The notes under the pieces: generated by a model
The model's database searches: none
The model's input: the letters and a program-made list of their open reading frames with translations, nothing else
What the model was told of the DNA's origin: nothing
Translations under genes and position numbers: made by a program
In this document: one piece after another, positions 48,448 through 58,805 of the stretch
How the letters are laid out: every line of letters starts with the position of its first letter
Position numbering within the stretch: the first letter of the stretch is position 1
Origin: Perilla frutescens
Lineage: Eukaryota; Streptophyta; Magnoliopsida; Lamiales; Lamiaceae
NCBI GenBank assembly: GCA_026008535.1
Contig: BRKX01000002.1
Span: forward strand, 72,251,380-72,315,379
Direction: 5' to 3'
DNA length: 64,000 nt

Positions 48448-49519
48448 TATAATATATGCAAAATCGTCACTTAGAAACTCTTTTTCTTTTTAACATGAAA
48501 AATAACATTGAGAACTTTTTTAAAAAAAATTGCATCGGTCAAGTCCAGTCTACACATTCATAGCTTAGTTTCTTTCAACTAGACATTGCTTCTACCATTT
48601 ATAATTCAAACACAACATATTAATCTCCAAACGTATAAAGAATGCATTTATAAATAATTATGAAAATAACAGTATATATATATATATCAAAATATAATAT
48701 TTATGAATTTAGACCATATTGTTGAGACAACTAAGTAATTTAATTTGTGCATTTATTTCGAATACATCAATTAAGACTTTGTACTCTGATCGATAATGGT
48801 GGATTAATAAGTTATCCAACTATATCATATGTTTACTTTTCATGATATTAAAATGACGGATAATTCAAAGTCGGTGATGAATAAACTTTGAGTGCTTATA
48901 TAAAGGATATATATCTCACTATCGCTTGGTGGGATATGATTGTTCTTCTTCATATTCATTTAGCTTAATGTGATTATTCTTCTTTATATTAATTTAACCA
49001 TCTATTCACCCAATTATATATATTCTCAAAGTAAGGAGGAAGTAGAGATTTAATTTAAAAATCAATTTCGAGAGAAATGGGCTCCTGCTTTCACACTACA
49101 ACTAGATATGGGATAAGAGATATGTAGAAAATGTAACTAAATGGGCCACTTTTTGCTGCGCTTTCAGACATGGCAATTATGTAGACGTGGCTGGCTGAAG
49201 CTGAGCACATTCTTTCCCGACGGCTAACTATACTCATTCGACGGGATAAAATTAGGGAGAAATTTTTATCTAGACAATTTAATTTTAAAATTTAAATAGT
49301 TGGACAAATTTTAATACCATAGTAGTTATTTGGGCAATTTGTACTATATTTAAACCCTTTGACCACAAAAGCTGAATATCCTCCCACTTTTTCAGAAAAG
49401 TGCCTTACACACTTGTACTTTTCATGCATAAAAAATAAAATAACGATAATGCGTAATGATAATTAATATAATAACGATAACGAATAAAATATCACTAATG
49501 CATAATGCATTAATGATAA

Positions 49520-50470
49520 TTGCCCAACACAATCGTTATGCATTATTCTTCAAGCAAAATAAAGACTAACCTTATGACTTTGAATTTTTAACTAATCGTT
49601 ATTCTTCACTATTAACTAACCGTTAGGCATTTTTCATTAGGTCTTTTTTTACTAATTATATGACTTTCGTTACAATATTTCGTTAGGCATTTTTCGTTAA
49701 TATAATTATATGACTTTCGTTATAATATTCGTTAGACATTTTTTTTAACTTTCGTTAGGCATAATCGTTAGGTTTTTAAATTTTGTTAGGCATAATCGTT
49801 ATTATAATTAATCATTATTCGTTAGGCATTTTTTTAACTTTCGTTAGGCTTTTTTTTTAACTTTTGTTAGGCATAATGATAATTAATTCAACTTTCGTTA
49901 TGGGTTTTTTTATTTAAAGTTAGGCATTTATCTTAATTATAGTTATGACTTTATTTATAATTACTATTATGACTTTATTTAAATTATCGTTATGGCTTTA
50001 TTTTAATTATCGTTGTGTCCATTTTAACTAATGTTATGGTTTATTGTTAGGCTTATTTTTAATTATTGTTATGCCCTCTGTTTAATCGTTCAAGCTATCA
50101 TTTATGCCTTCTATTTCTATTGTTATCCTTTTAGCCTAACGTTACATAAAATCATGATTTACTAACATTTTCGTTATACATAAAAAAATTTCGTTATGAT
50201 TTAAACCCATTACGAAAGTAATAATTATGTTAAAAAATTTCGTTATACATAAAAAAAAAAGAATAACGTTAGTTTTTAGAAAAATTTCATTATGATTTTA
50301 ACACATAACGAAAGTAATAATTATGTTAAAAAATTTCGTTATGCATAAAAAAAAAAGATAAGTTTTTAGAAAAATTTCGTTATGCATAATTAAATGCATA
50401 ACGTTAGTTTTTTTTTTAAAATTCGTTACGGCAATCATTATTTATTATCCGTTTTCGTTAGGTGAAACTT
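49520..50470. repeat. degenerate CGTTA-motif repeat block
   Basis: About 950 bp packed with CGTTAGGCAT, CGTTATGCAT and related hexamers, far denser than anywhere else in the window. The right part includes a two-copy tandem of period 97 bp (GAAAGTAATAATTATGTTAA at 50213 and 50310). Motifs occur in both orientations (CGTTAT and ATAACG). No open frame spans it. Confidence 0.75.
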
Positions 50471-52393
50471 AGTAGGGATCGATCATCTTTTTTATATTTA
50501 TATGTTAGGTGTGAGTGCATTTATTGTTTAGTTATTAAAAAAATGTAAAAGGTACAATTACCAAATGATTGAGGTGTGGGGACAAGTGTGTCATAAGGGT
50601 ATTTAAGACATTTTCACTCCAAATTGCTCATAAAACTACTATAGCCTTATATCTTGTTTGTTTTTCCCAATTACTATTTTGTTTTGCCTATTTTTATACA
50701 TTTGCACATAAAATTATCTAGTCCATTTTTCATATCCCACTATAAAATTTAATATTTTTAAAATATTTATTACAAAAATAAATTTTATTATAGTATTACA
50801 AATCGTAATCAACATTTATTGCTAAAAATTAAAATTTTAAAAAAAATTATATATCATATTTTTGGAATACTCAACCATATTAATCAATTATATTAACTAA
50901 AAACAAGAAATAAATATTAAAAAGTAAATATAAACCCTAATTGGGTGAAATGAACCATATATGATAATTATAAAATTAAAATAAGTCATAACAAATTGAA
51001 ATTGAAGAAAAAAATTATTGAAAATCGAAAATCAAAATGAGACACCAAATGGGATAGAGAAAAATGGGATAAAGGATTTCATTTGCTCATCGACACATCT
51101 GTGCTCCCTAAATTCTATTTTTATTGGATAATAATAATAATAATAATATTTTTTAATTAAAAAAATCACAAATTTGGGACTATTTAACTATTAGAATGCG
51201 ATGACCTTGACCAAAATGAAATTGTTTTCCCACACAAGTTAGATTATCTTTTTGTTTGTTTGAGTTTTAATCGATATTTTAGTTGCAAAAAAATTGAAAG
51301 TTATTGATGTAATTATTATACTAATCTGAAAGTCATGTTAGGATTACAAAACTGACCAAACTTCGTGATTTTTAAGACAAAGTGACATATTCATTTTTCG
51401 TGATTTCATGTAAATATTCATTTTTCGTTCACTGAAAAATTTGGGGCATTTATTTTACAAAAAAAAATTGTAAGATTGTATTTTAATTGTAAAATTTGAA
51501 AGTTTGTATTTAAATTATAAATTACATCAAAATTTTTATGTATTTAATTATAATTAACCTTGATATATACATCCACAGTTTTTAAATAAAAATAATGGTT
51601 AAAAGAAATAGAAAGTTGGAAAAAACAAAAACATACATGCTTCTGAATACTGCCAAAACGAAAATAAAGACAAATAGTACTCGAAAGTTTTTATCTTCAA
51701 CAATTTCTGTGGAAAGTAGCAGTAGTAGTAATTGAGATTAGCACGCATTTATATAGATTCCAACTAGATATGAGATAACTCAATCCTCGGAATTGTCGAA
51801 AATATCAATCCTATCTGGATAATGGATTTCTTGAAAACAGAAATAAAAATGAAACTAATTTATCATGGCATTCACAACTTTTAGAAAAGTCAAGGCACGA
51901 GCAATACATGTTATGATATTATCAAATTTAGAATAAATCACGTAATTAAGTGGAATTCAACAGTTTATAAAAGTCACTTGTCAAAAATTAAATGACTTAG
52001 AAAAGTTTGTTCGCAATTTTTTAATAAAGTTTACGAAGCCTGATTTTTTATTTTTTATTATAACCAGTTTACAATACATATTAAATGAATTTATAATTAA
52101 GTGGAAACCACTAATACTGCGTGACAGATCCTTTGGCACACGGTTAACATCTTGCTTTCCACGATTTAATGAATAATATAGGGAAAGTAATTTATTAAAG
52201 AGATTCGGAAGTCTCCTATCTTTTTTTAATTTTAATGAGGAAATATTTAGGATCGCGTGACACATGTATTGTAGTACAACGTACCAAAAATTATATATGG
52301 GGTCGACTGAATAATTAAAAATTAAAATAAAAAATATGTAGGTGTCATATGAATAATGACCGTATATATATTTTGATTCCAACGAGTAATTGG

Positions 52394-52602
52394 TCCTTCG
52401 TTCCCATTTAATTATCGTTGTAAAATCTTTAACTTATTTCAAAATATTTGTTATTACCTTATTTTTACACATTATTTCTCAAGATAAATATATATTTATT
52501 AGGGAAATATATTTGGTAAGGGGTGGAGAATTTTTACAAATTATTTCACATGAGAATTGTACACATTTATTAGGAAAATATATTTGATATGGGACGGAGA
52601 TT
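52394..52602. mobile_element. possible decayed Stowaway-like MITE
   Basis: TCCTTCGTTCCCATTTAATT at the left resembles a Stowaway end, and GATATGGGACGGAGATT at the right is roughly its complement. The interior has an internal near-duplication (TTTATTAGG-AAATATATTTG). Target TA is not clear. Confidence 0.38.
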
Positions 52603-53270
52603 GGAGAGGGCGGAATATTTATCACGGTCATTTACATCTTAATTATATGTAAAATTCTAGAACGATAAAAATATGGTTGCAAAGAGAGTAGACATGAAAC
52701 CAACACTTTCATGATCTAGTGGTGGAGTGGAATAGTTTGAAACTAACAACAAACACTACTGTTTGTTTGTGAGCTTATCACACACACGGTTTACAAGACT
52801 CGCATCTGATTTTTAAAATCCAAACGAGTTTGTCAACAAAAAATAGATATGAAACCATTAATTATGTTTTAAGAGATCAAATACAAGGAGTGGATTTGGA
52901 CATCACCATATTTTTGCTCAACAAATTCCGACCAAACAACGAGAATAATACAACAATTTTTATACATTCACCTCAAAAGCAGTTCTTCACCTAAAAATTG
53001 TAATTGTCCCACCTCCCCAACTCTTATTTGGCATGGGTCCACTATTTGCAAATAAAAAAAAAAAGTTCAAAAATTTCCAAAAAAAATCCGATATTATCTT
53101 TTTTAGATATATAGATTTTTTTAATAATTTTGATCTTATGAGTCATTACTATGAAATGCGTGTGGGATTAAGTACAACAAGAAGATGAAAGTAAAAAATT
53201 TCCAAAAAAAAAAAAATCGATATTATTTAGATAGATTTTTTTAATGATTTAGATTTTATGAGTGATGAAG

Positions 53271-53611
53271 TGTGTGGAAGCTCTCGTGCGTCTTCATTGT
53301 CTGGTGCATGGCAACATGTTCTATTTGTGCATGCATGTTTTGTAATAAGTGTTCGTGCTTCTGCAGCATCCCATGCAGGACTACTGCCACGTCAGCAATC
53401 GTACAACACATCTATGTTGCAGCAGCATCCGTAGACGTTTGGCGGTGCATGGATACTCGATCAATAAGTGTCGTAGATTAAGTTGTATTTTTGTTGTGAG
53501 CACAAATATCTTGTATTCTGATTTTGATCATTTGAAGAATAATATTTTACGAGTCAGAAATTATTCTGCATTCATTCACACAGATTATGCATGTATTGCT
53601 TGATTTCAACA
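53271..53611. mobile_element. probable solo LTR or LTR fragment, 341 bp
   Basis: Begins TGTGTGGAAGCTCTCGTGCG and ends TTGATTTCAACA, like many Copia-type LTRs (TG...CA). It interrupts one copy of a local duplication. The uninterrupted copy at about 53085..53187 reads ATGAAATGCGTGTGGGATTAAGTACAAC-like sequence; in the second copy the matching left part stops at 53270 and resumes at about 53612 with ATTAAGTACAACAAAAAGATG. Flanking 5-mers (TGAAG and TAATG) match only partly, so the target duplication is unproven. Confidence 0.5.
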
Positions 53612-54418
53612 TAATGCAATCTGTGATTAAGTACAACAAAAAGATGAGAGAGTGGGAATGGAAACTCGAAAAAATTTACAGTAAAAGGAGACGAATTGAA
53701 GCAACATCGACGATAATGAAAATCGGAGCAACGTAGTTACTAGTTAGAGAGATTTTGAAAATGCAACTTATATTGTTTGGGAGTGACGCGCTACTGAAGA
53801 GATCGTGAAAGCTAATGAGGAAACTAAGAGAAGAAGAATAAAGTGTAAAAACAGATGTATTTTTGTGAAAACACACTTAAAACAAGTTTTTTTTTTTGGG
53901 ATTAATAGTGTTAACAAAAGTCAACCCGTGACATAGTTATTTCCTGTTGAGATAGCTAATGCCTATGGCTTCAGGTATACTGTGACATAGTTATTTCCTG
54001 TTGTACGTGGATGATTCTGCTCTAATAACTAAATGTGTTTCTAAAGTTTATGGTGCTTCATTATCTGTCTGGTGAATGATTAAATAATTTCCTTTCTTAC
54101 TGGTCATTTTTAGCTGGAGATGGCATCTATTGTTGAGCTATTCATATTCATGGGATTTTGCAATGAATAAGAGAGAAAAACATATATAAAGATGCTTGAA
54201 TCGACAGTAACTTATTTTCCTTTTTGTTGGATAGATATAAGGTGCATAGTCCACATTTTATTTTTTTCGCAACATTCTCTTCTTAATATCTATCGTTAGG
54301 CATATTAATTGGGAATGATTTAAGATTAATCTCCACCCTCTATCTTGCTTCACTCTTGGCCTTTAGTTTTCGTTGGCCAAAAATGGAGGCACAAGTTCGA
54401 CCATTCAATCACCGACCA

Positions 54419-54427
54419 TATATATAA
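54419..54427 (+). promoter_or_regulatory. TATA box of the small peptide gene
   Basis: TATATATAA, 46 bp before the chosen start, implies a very short 5' UTR of about 15-20 nt. Called from consensus and position. Confidence 0.4.
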
Positions 54428-54472
54428 GAAATTTGATTGTATGTCATTTTTTTGAGAGAGAGATTAATAAAA

Positions 54473-54706
54473 ATGAAAAAGTACTACAAGGTGGTATTAT
54501 TAGGAACAACATGCATTTTGGTGATGGCGTTAACGGCGGGGGCAACGGCGGCAAAGACGAAGACGCCGTCGAAGGAGTGCCTAGACGATTGCAAGGTGAT
54601 TTGTATGAGTTTAGACGGAGCCGTTGACTCCATCTGCAATGTCGCTTGTTCCCTTGGTTGTGTACAATTATTAGGTAAGGCTGAGGTCAAGAAAATCCGT
54701 TTTTAA
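54473..54706 (+). CDS. small secreted cysteine-rich peptide, thionin-like spacing
   Basis: Encodes 77 aa in a single open exon. A lysine-rich start and a hydrophobic stretch (VVLLGTTCILVMALTAGATA, residues 7-26) form a signal peptide. The mature part has six cysteines in the symmetrical spacing C-x3-C-x3-C-x10-C-x3-C-x3-C, compatible with two helices joined by disulfides. This spacing recalls thionin-like and related plant defence peptides, but identity is not established. I chose the ATG at 54473 because it directly precedes the signal peptide; an in-frame upstream ATG at 54437 (actually TTG/ATG region before it) would put charged residues ahead. The C-terminus (AEVKKIRF) is basic. No second exon was identified. 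It is isolated in transposon-rich DNA, so expression needs proof. Confidence 0.6.
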   Translation: MKKYYKVVLLGTTCILVMALTAGATAAKTKTPSKECLDDCKVICMSLDGAVDSICNVACSLGCVQLLGKAEVKKIRF

Positions 54707-54879
54707 TCTTTTTTTTTATTAATTAATTATTAATTATTTAAATAAACCCCCATGTACCAATACTACTGTATATATGTGTTTATAAGTAAATTAATAAATT
54801 TTCGTTAGTCCCAACTGCATTATTCAACTTTCAAAACCGCATCAATCAGAGCTTTCGACGTTGAATTGATAACGAAATA

Positions 54880-54985
54880 GCAACACAAAATTTGCTCGAA
54901 CATGAAATTCTGACGAGCTTGAATATCCTTAACGAGTCGAGCTCGAACATTGGGAGTGTTCAGTTTAATTCGATTCGCTTACTAT
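54880..54985. mobile_element. decayed relative of the hAT-type MITE
   Basis: Shares the GCTCGAACATGAA, GACGAGCTTGAA, GAGTCGAGCTCGAAC and TTCAGTTTAATTCGATTCGC motifs with the interior and right end of the element at 29347..29729. No intact termini or target duplication. Confidence 0.45.
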
Positions 54986-55610
54986 AAAGAAACAACAAAT
55001 TGTTTTTGTTGCACCGATCGATATATTAACATCTAAAGCCGTAGAGAATATCAGCATCTCAACCAAATTGTTTTTGTTGCACCGATATATTTAATTATAT
55101 AAAAAATAATATTGGGAATAACGTGGAAGAATGAAAATATCATGGTATAAAACCTATATATACTAAATCAAGAAGCCACACTATTTCCATTTTCTCACAA
55201 ATCTTTGTTCTGGAATTCTCTCTTGATTTCTGGAAATTTGTTTCTTTCTGGATATGTTACAAAATTGTGTTTCATCTCTTGTTTAAATTGTTGGATTATC
55301 ATCACGTGTACTAAAAAAAACCCTTAATTTCGCCATTAAATTTTTAATGGAAAATTATGGAATATTTTAGATATATGCGTGCCGGTGATTCAATTAGTTT
55401 GAAAAATATGAGATTGAATACCATTTTAATTCAATAGGGTATCTTGTCTGATTTTTTTAGCGTTTCTTTGTTCTATTCTATATTTATATGTGCATAACTG
55501 TTTTGCAGAAAATTCTATGTTACTCCCGGGTATTACCTTAAGTGTCACAATAGACCTATTGTGACACAATAGACCTAATAATTTTATGGTAGCAATATAT
55601 ATGTATCTAT

Positions 55611-56028
55611 TTACATGTACTTTTTTTTCTCTCTCTCTCTCACGTGAATACACCAACTCAATCCCATGGTGATCCCTAATTTACATAGTAAAGCAAACTC
55701 AACAATTGCATTTTCAATATCTTTAATTTCCCAAAATATCTCCGAATTTTGGATTCTCATTATAATCTCTCCAATTAGAGTCATTTGTTTGCTTGCTGCT
55801 CCAGGCATCAAGATCACGAGATTCATGTTTGCATTACCAACAAATCGTAGCTGTAAATGCACGTTTTCTGATAAATTTGATGATGCTTTTGCTGTTCTAT
55901 GTGATGAATATAAAATTAAATTATCTACCCAACTTAGGTTACAACATATAAATTTGTCTTTAGTTAGTGAATTAAGTAAAACAGAATACAAAATGTATAT
56001 GAAGTTTCCAAAATTAAATTTGAACTAA
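55611..56028. other. overlapping long open frames on both strands, unidentified
   Basis: A 120-codon frame on the plus strand (55666..56028) and a 126-codon frame on the minus strand (55611..55991) overlap almost completely. Two such frames are unusual in DNA this AT-rich. I recognise neither protein. Base composition is slightly less AT-rich than the flanks, which is consistent with a captured exon or an old coding relic. No splice or promoter signal decides the strand. Confidence 0.3.
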
Positions 56029-56186
56029 ATAAATCTTAATTAATTGAACATGTTACACAAATTTGGAATAATAATAATAATATGTAATTATTAATACATT
56101 TTTATTTATTGAACTAGCTAGAATTTAAATTTAAACTCAATTTTGAATTGATGATCAAATATATATATATACATATATATATATAT

Positions 56187-56357
56187 AGGATTTTGTTCAA
56201 ATGAGAACAGTGCTTCATGTAGGAACGTGAGAACGGGCTTGTTTAGTGTAATTTTAGTGCTTTTCTTACTGTATTTTGATGCAATTTTTAAATTTTTTTT
56301 AACCAAGCCCGTTCTCACGTTCTCACACCAAACTTAATTCCTATTATAACCAACCCC
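56187..56357. mobile_element. TA-tract-nested inverted-repeat element, copy 1
   Basis: Lies between TA microsatellites. The left end starts GGATTTTGTTCAAATGAGAA and the right end finishes TATTATAACCAACCCC. The arms contain GTGAGAACGGGCTTG and CAAGCCCGTTCTCAC, perfect inverted complements of 15 bp, so the element folds back. Related copies lie at 60987..61240 and, inverted, at 61282..61519. Insertion into (TA)n recalls the Micron type of MITE. Confidence 0.65.
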
Positions 56358-56690
56358 TATATATATATAGATATATATCTAAAGAATACAGATTGAGCTA
56401 TTAGCTTAATTTCAAAGTGATAATTGATCTTTATATTAAAGAAACAGATAGTAAAATATTTTCTAGCAAAAAAAATAAAAACATACTTTTTTTAGCAAAA
56501 AGGATAGAATATAATACACCTAAGAATGGCCGTGTGGCTGAAAAACACATGTTTTTATTTTTTGCTAAAAAATATATTGTAATTCCCTGAAAAAATATAG
56601 CAATCTATTTTTATTTTTATTTTTGGCTATTTTAACTTTTTTTTTCCATTCCAAAATAACTATTATGTAATCTAGTTTGATTTTATAATC

Positions 56691-56727
<37 letters not shown>

Positions 56728-56740
56728 AAGAGAGAGAGCG

Positions 56741-56841
56741 CTGAGGATGAACACTCGCGACATGCTTAACACATGCAAGTCAAACGGAAAGCAGTGTTTC
56801 CAATGGCGGACGGGTGAGTAACGGAGTAAGAACCTACCCTT
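56741..56841 (+). pseudogene. fragment of plastid-type 16S rRNA gene
   Basis: Begins CTGAGGATGAACACTCGCGA, continues CATGCTTAACACATGCAAGT, then GTGTTTCCAATGGCGGACGG, GTGAGTAACGGAGTAAGAAC and CTACCCTT. This is the 5' end of bacterial-type 16S rRNA. The short segment between AAGTC and GGCGGACGGG fits plastid rather than E. coli sequence. Only about 100 bp remain, with many substitutions, several of them C-to-T or G-to-A. It is therefore a nuclear plastid-DNA relic, not a functional rRNA. (GA)n tracts flank it on both sides (about 56711..56738 and 56898..56910). Confidence 0.8.
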
Positions 56842-57887
56842 TTTTTCGAAAGAGAAGAAATAGGTAAATCCGAGAAGAGATAGGCCGTGTTCGAAGAGAG
56901 AGAGAGAGTTTTCTTATCATACGCGTCTTTGTGGCCACCGTCTATTTGGAAGTCACGCTATTAGTTTTTGTTATTTTTTATCATTTTAATTTACTTTTAT
57001 AATTACTAATTGTATTTTATTCCACCCAATTACGATTTATAATTATTTTAAAATTTAATTTACATTTGTTTAATTAATAATTGATTTTTAGGGTTAATTA
57101 GGGTGATAATTTTTAAAAATTTCAACTCGTATCAATACATATTAGTTATATGTTATAATAATTTTTATTTATATGATAAAAATTAATGAGATCACCGTCA
57201 TATAGGTGGTACTCACATGGGGTGTAGATTAAGTTGTGTAAGCTAACAAGACTACACTACACAATTATATTAGTGAGGCCTATTCTAGCCTTTTGACGAC
57301 GACGGTGATGATGATGATACCCACCCTATCCATGCAGTCCTGTGTACTGGGATAATTTTATCAATTTCTCTTTCGTTGGTGGCTTAATATTCTCTTTTCA
57401 TGTCCGGTCCTCCTCTCTTGTTAATTAGTTACTCATACCACTAATCTTAAAATACTATTTAAGAAATTCAACATAATAATTTTGCTAAGAAAAATAAAAC
57501 AAAATTTTGCATGTTTGAAACTCAATTTTTATTATGTTATCTTAATACAATATGTTATTGTAGTTAATAAAATATAATTAATATTTTCAAATATATAATT
57601 ACGAGTATGTAGCTATATTTTATATATGTAGTAGTTTACTAAATAAAAAATAATTACACTACCAAAATATTATATATATATATATATATGAGATAGTATG
57701 TGTTACAAATAAATTAATTTTATTAATATACTCTAAATATTATAAGAGTAATTTTATATTAGCAAATATAATTAAATAATATATTATTGTGTTAGCGGAT
57801 ATGATGTACTAATATATCAATAGTTAGTGAAAATCAAATAATCCACACTCGTTTTTAGATTATCAAATGTCCGTAACAAAAAAATAC

Positions 57888-58160
57888 CCCCCATTTTGTT
57901 TTGATTATTATTTTAGTTTTTTTTTTTAAATCTAAAATTATCAATTAGTTTCATAGATTAATATATCCATCCCTCATACATGACATAAAATCTTATTCGC
58001 TTATATTTTCTTAAAAAAAGACAACATTTCTCTCCATATAATTTTAGGATCTGACATATGATTAAAATTGAGAGAAAAAACGTTAAAATATATAAAATAA
58101 TAAATATTTTAACATGAAAAAATAAGCTAAAATAACAATCATAATGAAATGATGAAAGTA
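57888..58160. mobile_element. degenerate, inverted copy of the 6265 MITE family
   Basis: Its reverse complement follows the order of blocks in the element at 6265..6577: a CTTTCATCATTTCATTATGA end, a GTTATTTTAG block, CTCTCAATTTTAA, ATGGAGAGAAA, AAGAAAATATAA, and GATTTTATGTCATGTATGAG with GGATGGATATAT. The right part matches best and the ends are decayed. Boundaries are approximate. Confidence 0.6.
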
Positions 58161-58298
58161 ATAATAATTGGAGGCTCGACCGGATTTAAGTGGTAAAAAT
58201 CCAAAACTTATGTTCTTAGATGATCGAAGGCATGCAATAAAAGCAATTGAAATTGCCGCCATGTGACCAAATAGGAGACTATTTCCATAAAATGTAAC

Positions 58299-58805
58299 TT
58301 TATATGAATATTATCTCAACTGCACAAAATATATTTGAAAATTTAATCTATATTCAAATGCCCGTTATAAAAATAAAAATAAAAATGAAGTCCCGACCAG
58401 ATTCTCAAGCTTATAAAAATCCAAAATTTATATTTTCAGATGATCTAACATCTTTATCTCTTTATATGAATATTATCGGTCAGCTGTACATAAAACATGT
58501 CTGAAAACTTAATCTATACTCAAATGCCCGTTACAAAAATAAAACTAAAAATGAAGTCCCGTCCAGATTCTCAAGCTTGTAAAAATCCAAAATTTATATT
58601 TTCAGATGATCTAACATCTTTATCTTTATCTTTATATGAATATTATCGGTCAACTGCACATAAAACATATCTTAAAACTTAATCTATACTCAAATGCCCG
58701 TTACAAAAATAAAAGTAAAAATGAGTCCCGACCAGATTCTCAAGCTCATAAAAATCCAAAATTTATATTTTCGGATGATCTAACATCTTTATCTTTATCA
58801 TTATA
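58299..58805. repeat. tandem array, three units of about 162-170 bp
   Basis: Units start with TTTATATGAATATTAT at 58299, 58461 and 58631. Each contains CTCAAATGCCCGTTA-type sequence, TGA(A)GTCCCG(A/T)CCAGATTCTC and TTTTC(A/G)GATGATCTAACATC. A partial, more diverged unit precedes it at about 58170..58250. Units 2 and 3 differ by a few bases. Short open frames at 58304 and 58497 are repeat artefacts. Confidence 0.88.

Larger units (their letters stand above)
46297..54472. other. 8-kb gene-free, repeat-rich stretch
   Basis: Very AT-rich DNA between V-ATPase d and the small peptide gene. Besides the individually listed repeats it contains a 40-bp near-duplication (ATTATTCTTCTT-type, about 48938..49002) and short decayed open frames. 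No coding exon, tRNA or recognisable transposase was found. Confidence 0.6.

Noticed and set aside
53272..53603. Cysteine-rich open frames in the 53 kb region
   Set aside because: They lie inside the LTR-like insert, have no signal peptide architecture and are in two competing frames.
58304..58682. Two similar 60-66 codon frames
   Set aside because: Both lie inside successive units of the tandem array, so their likeness reflects the repeat and not a peptide family.
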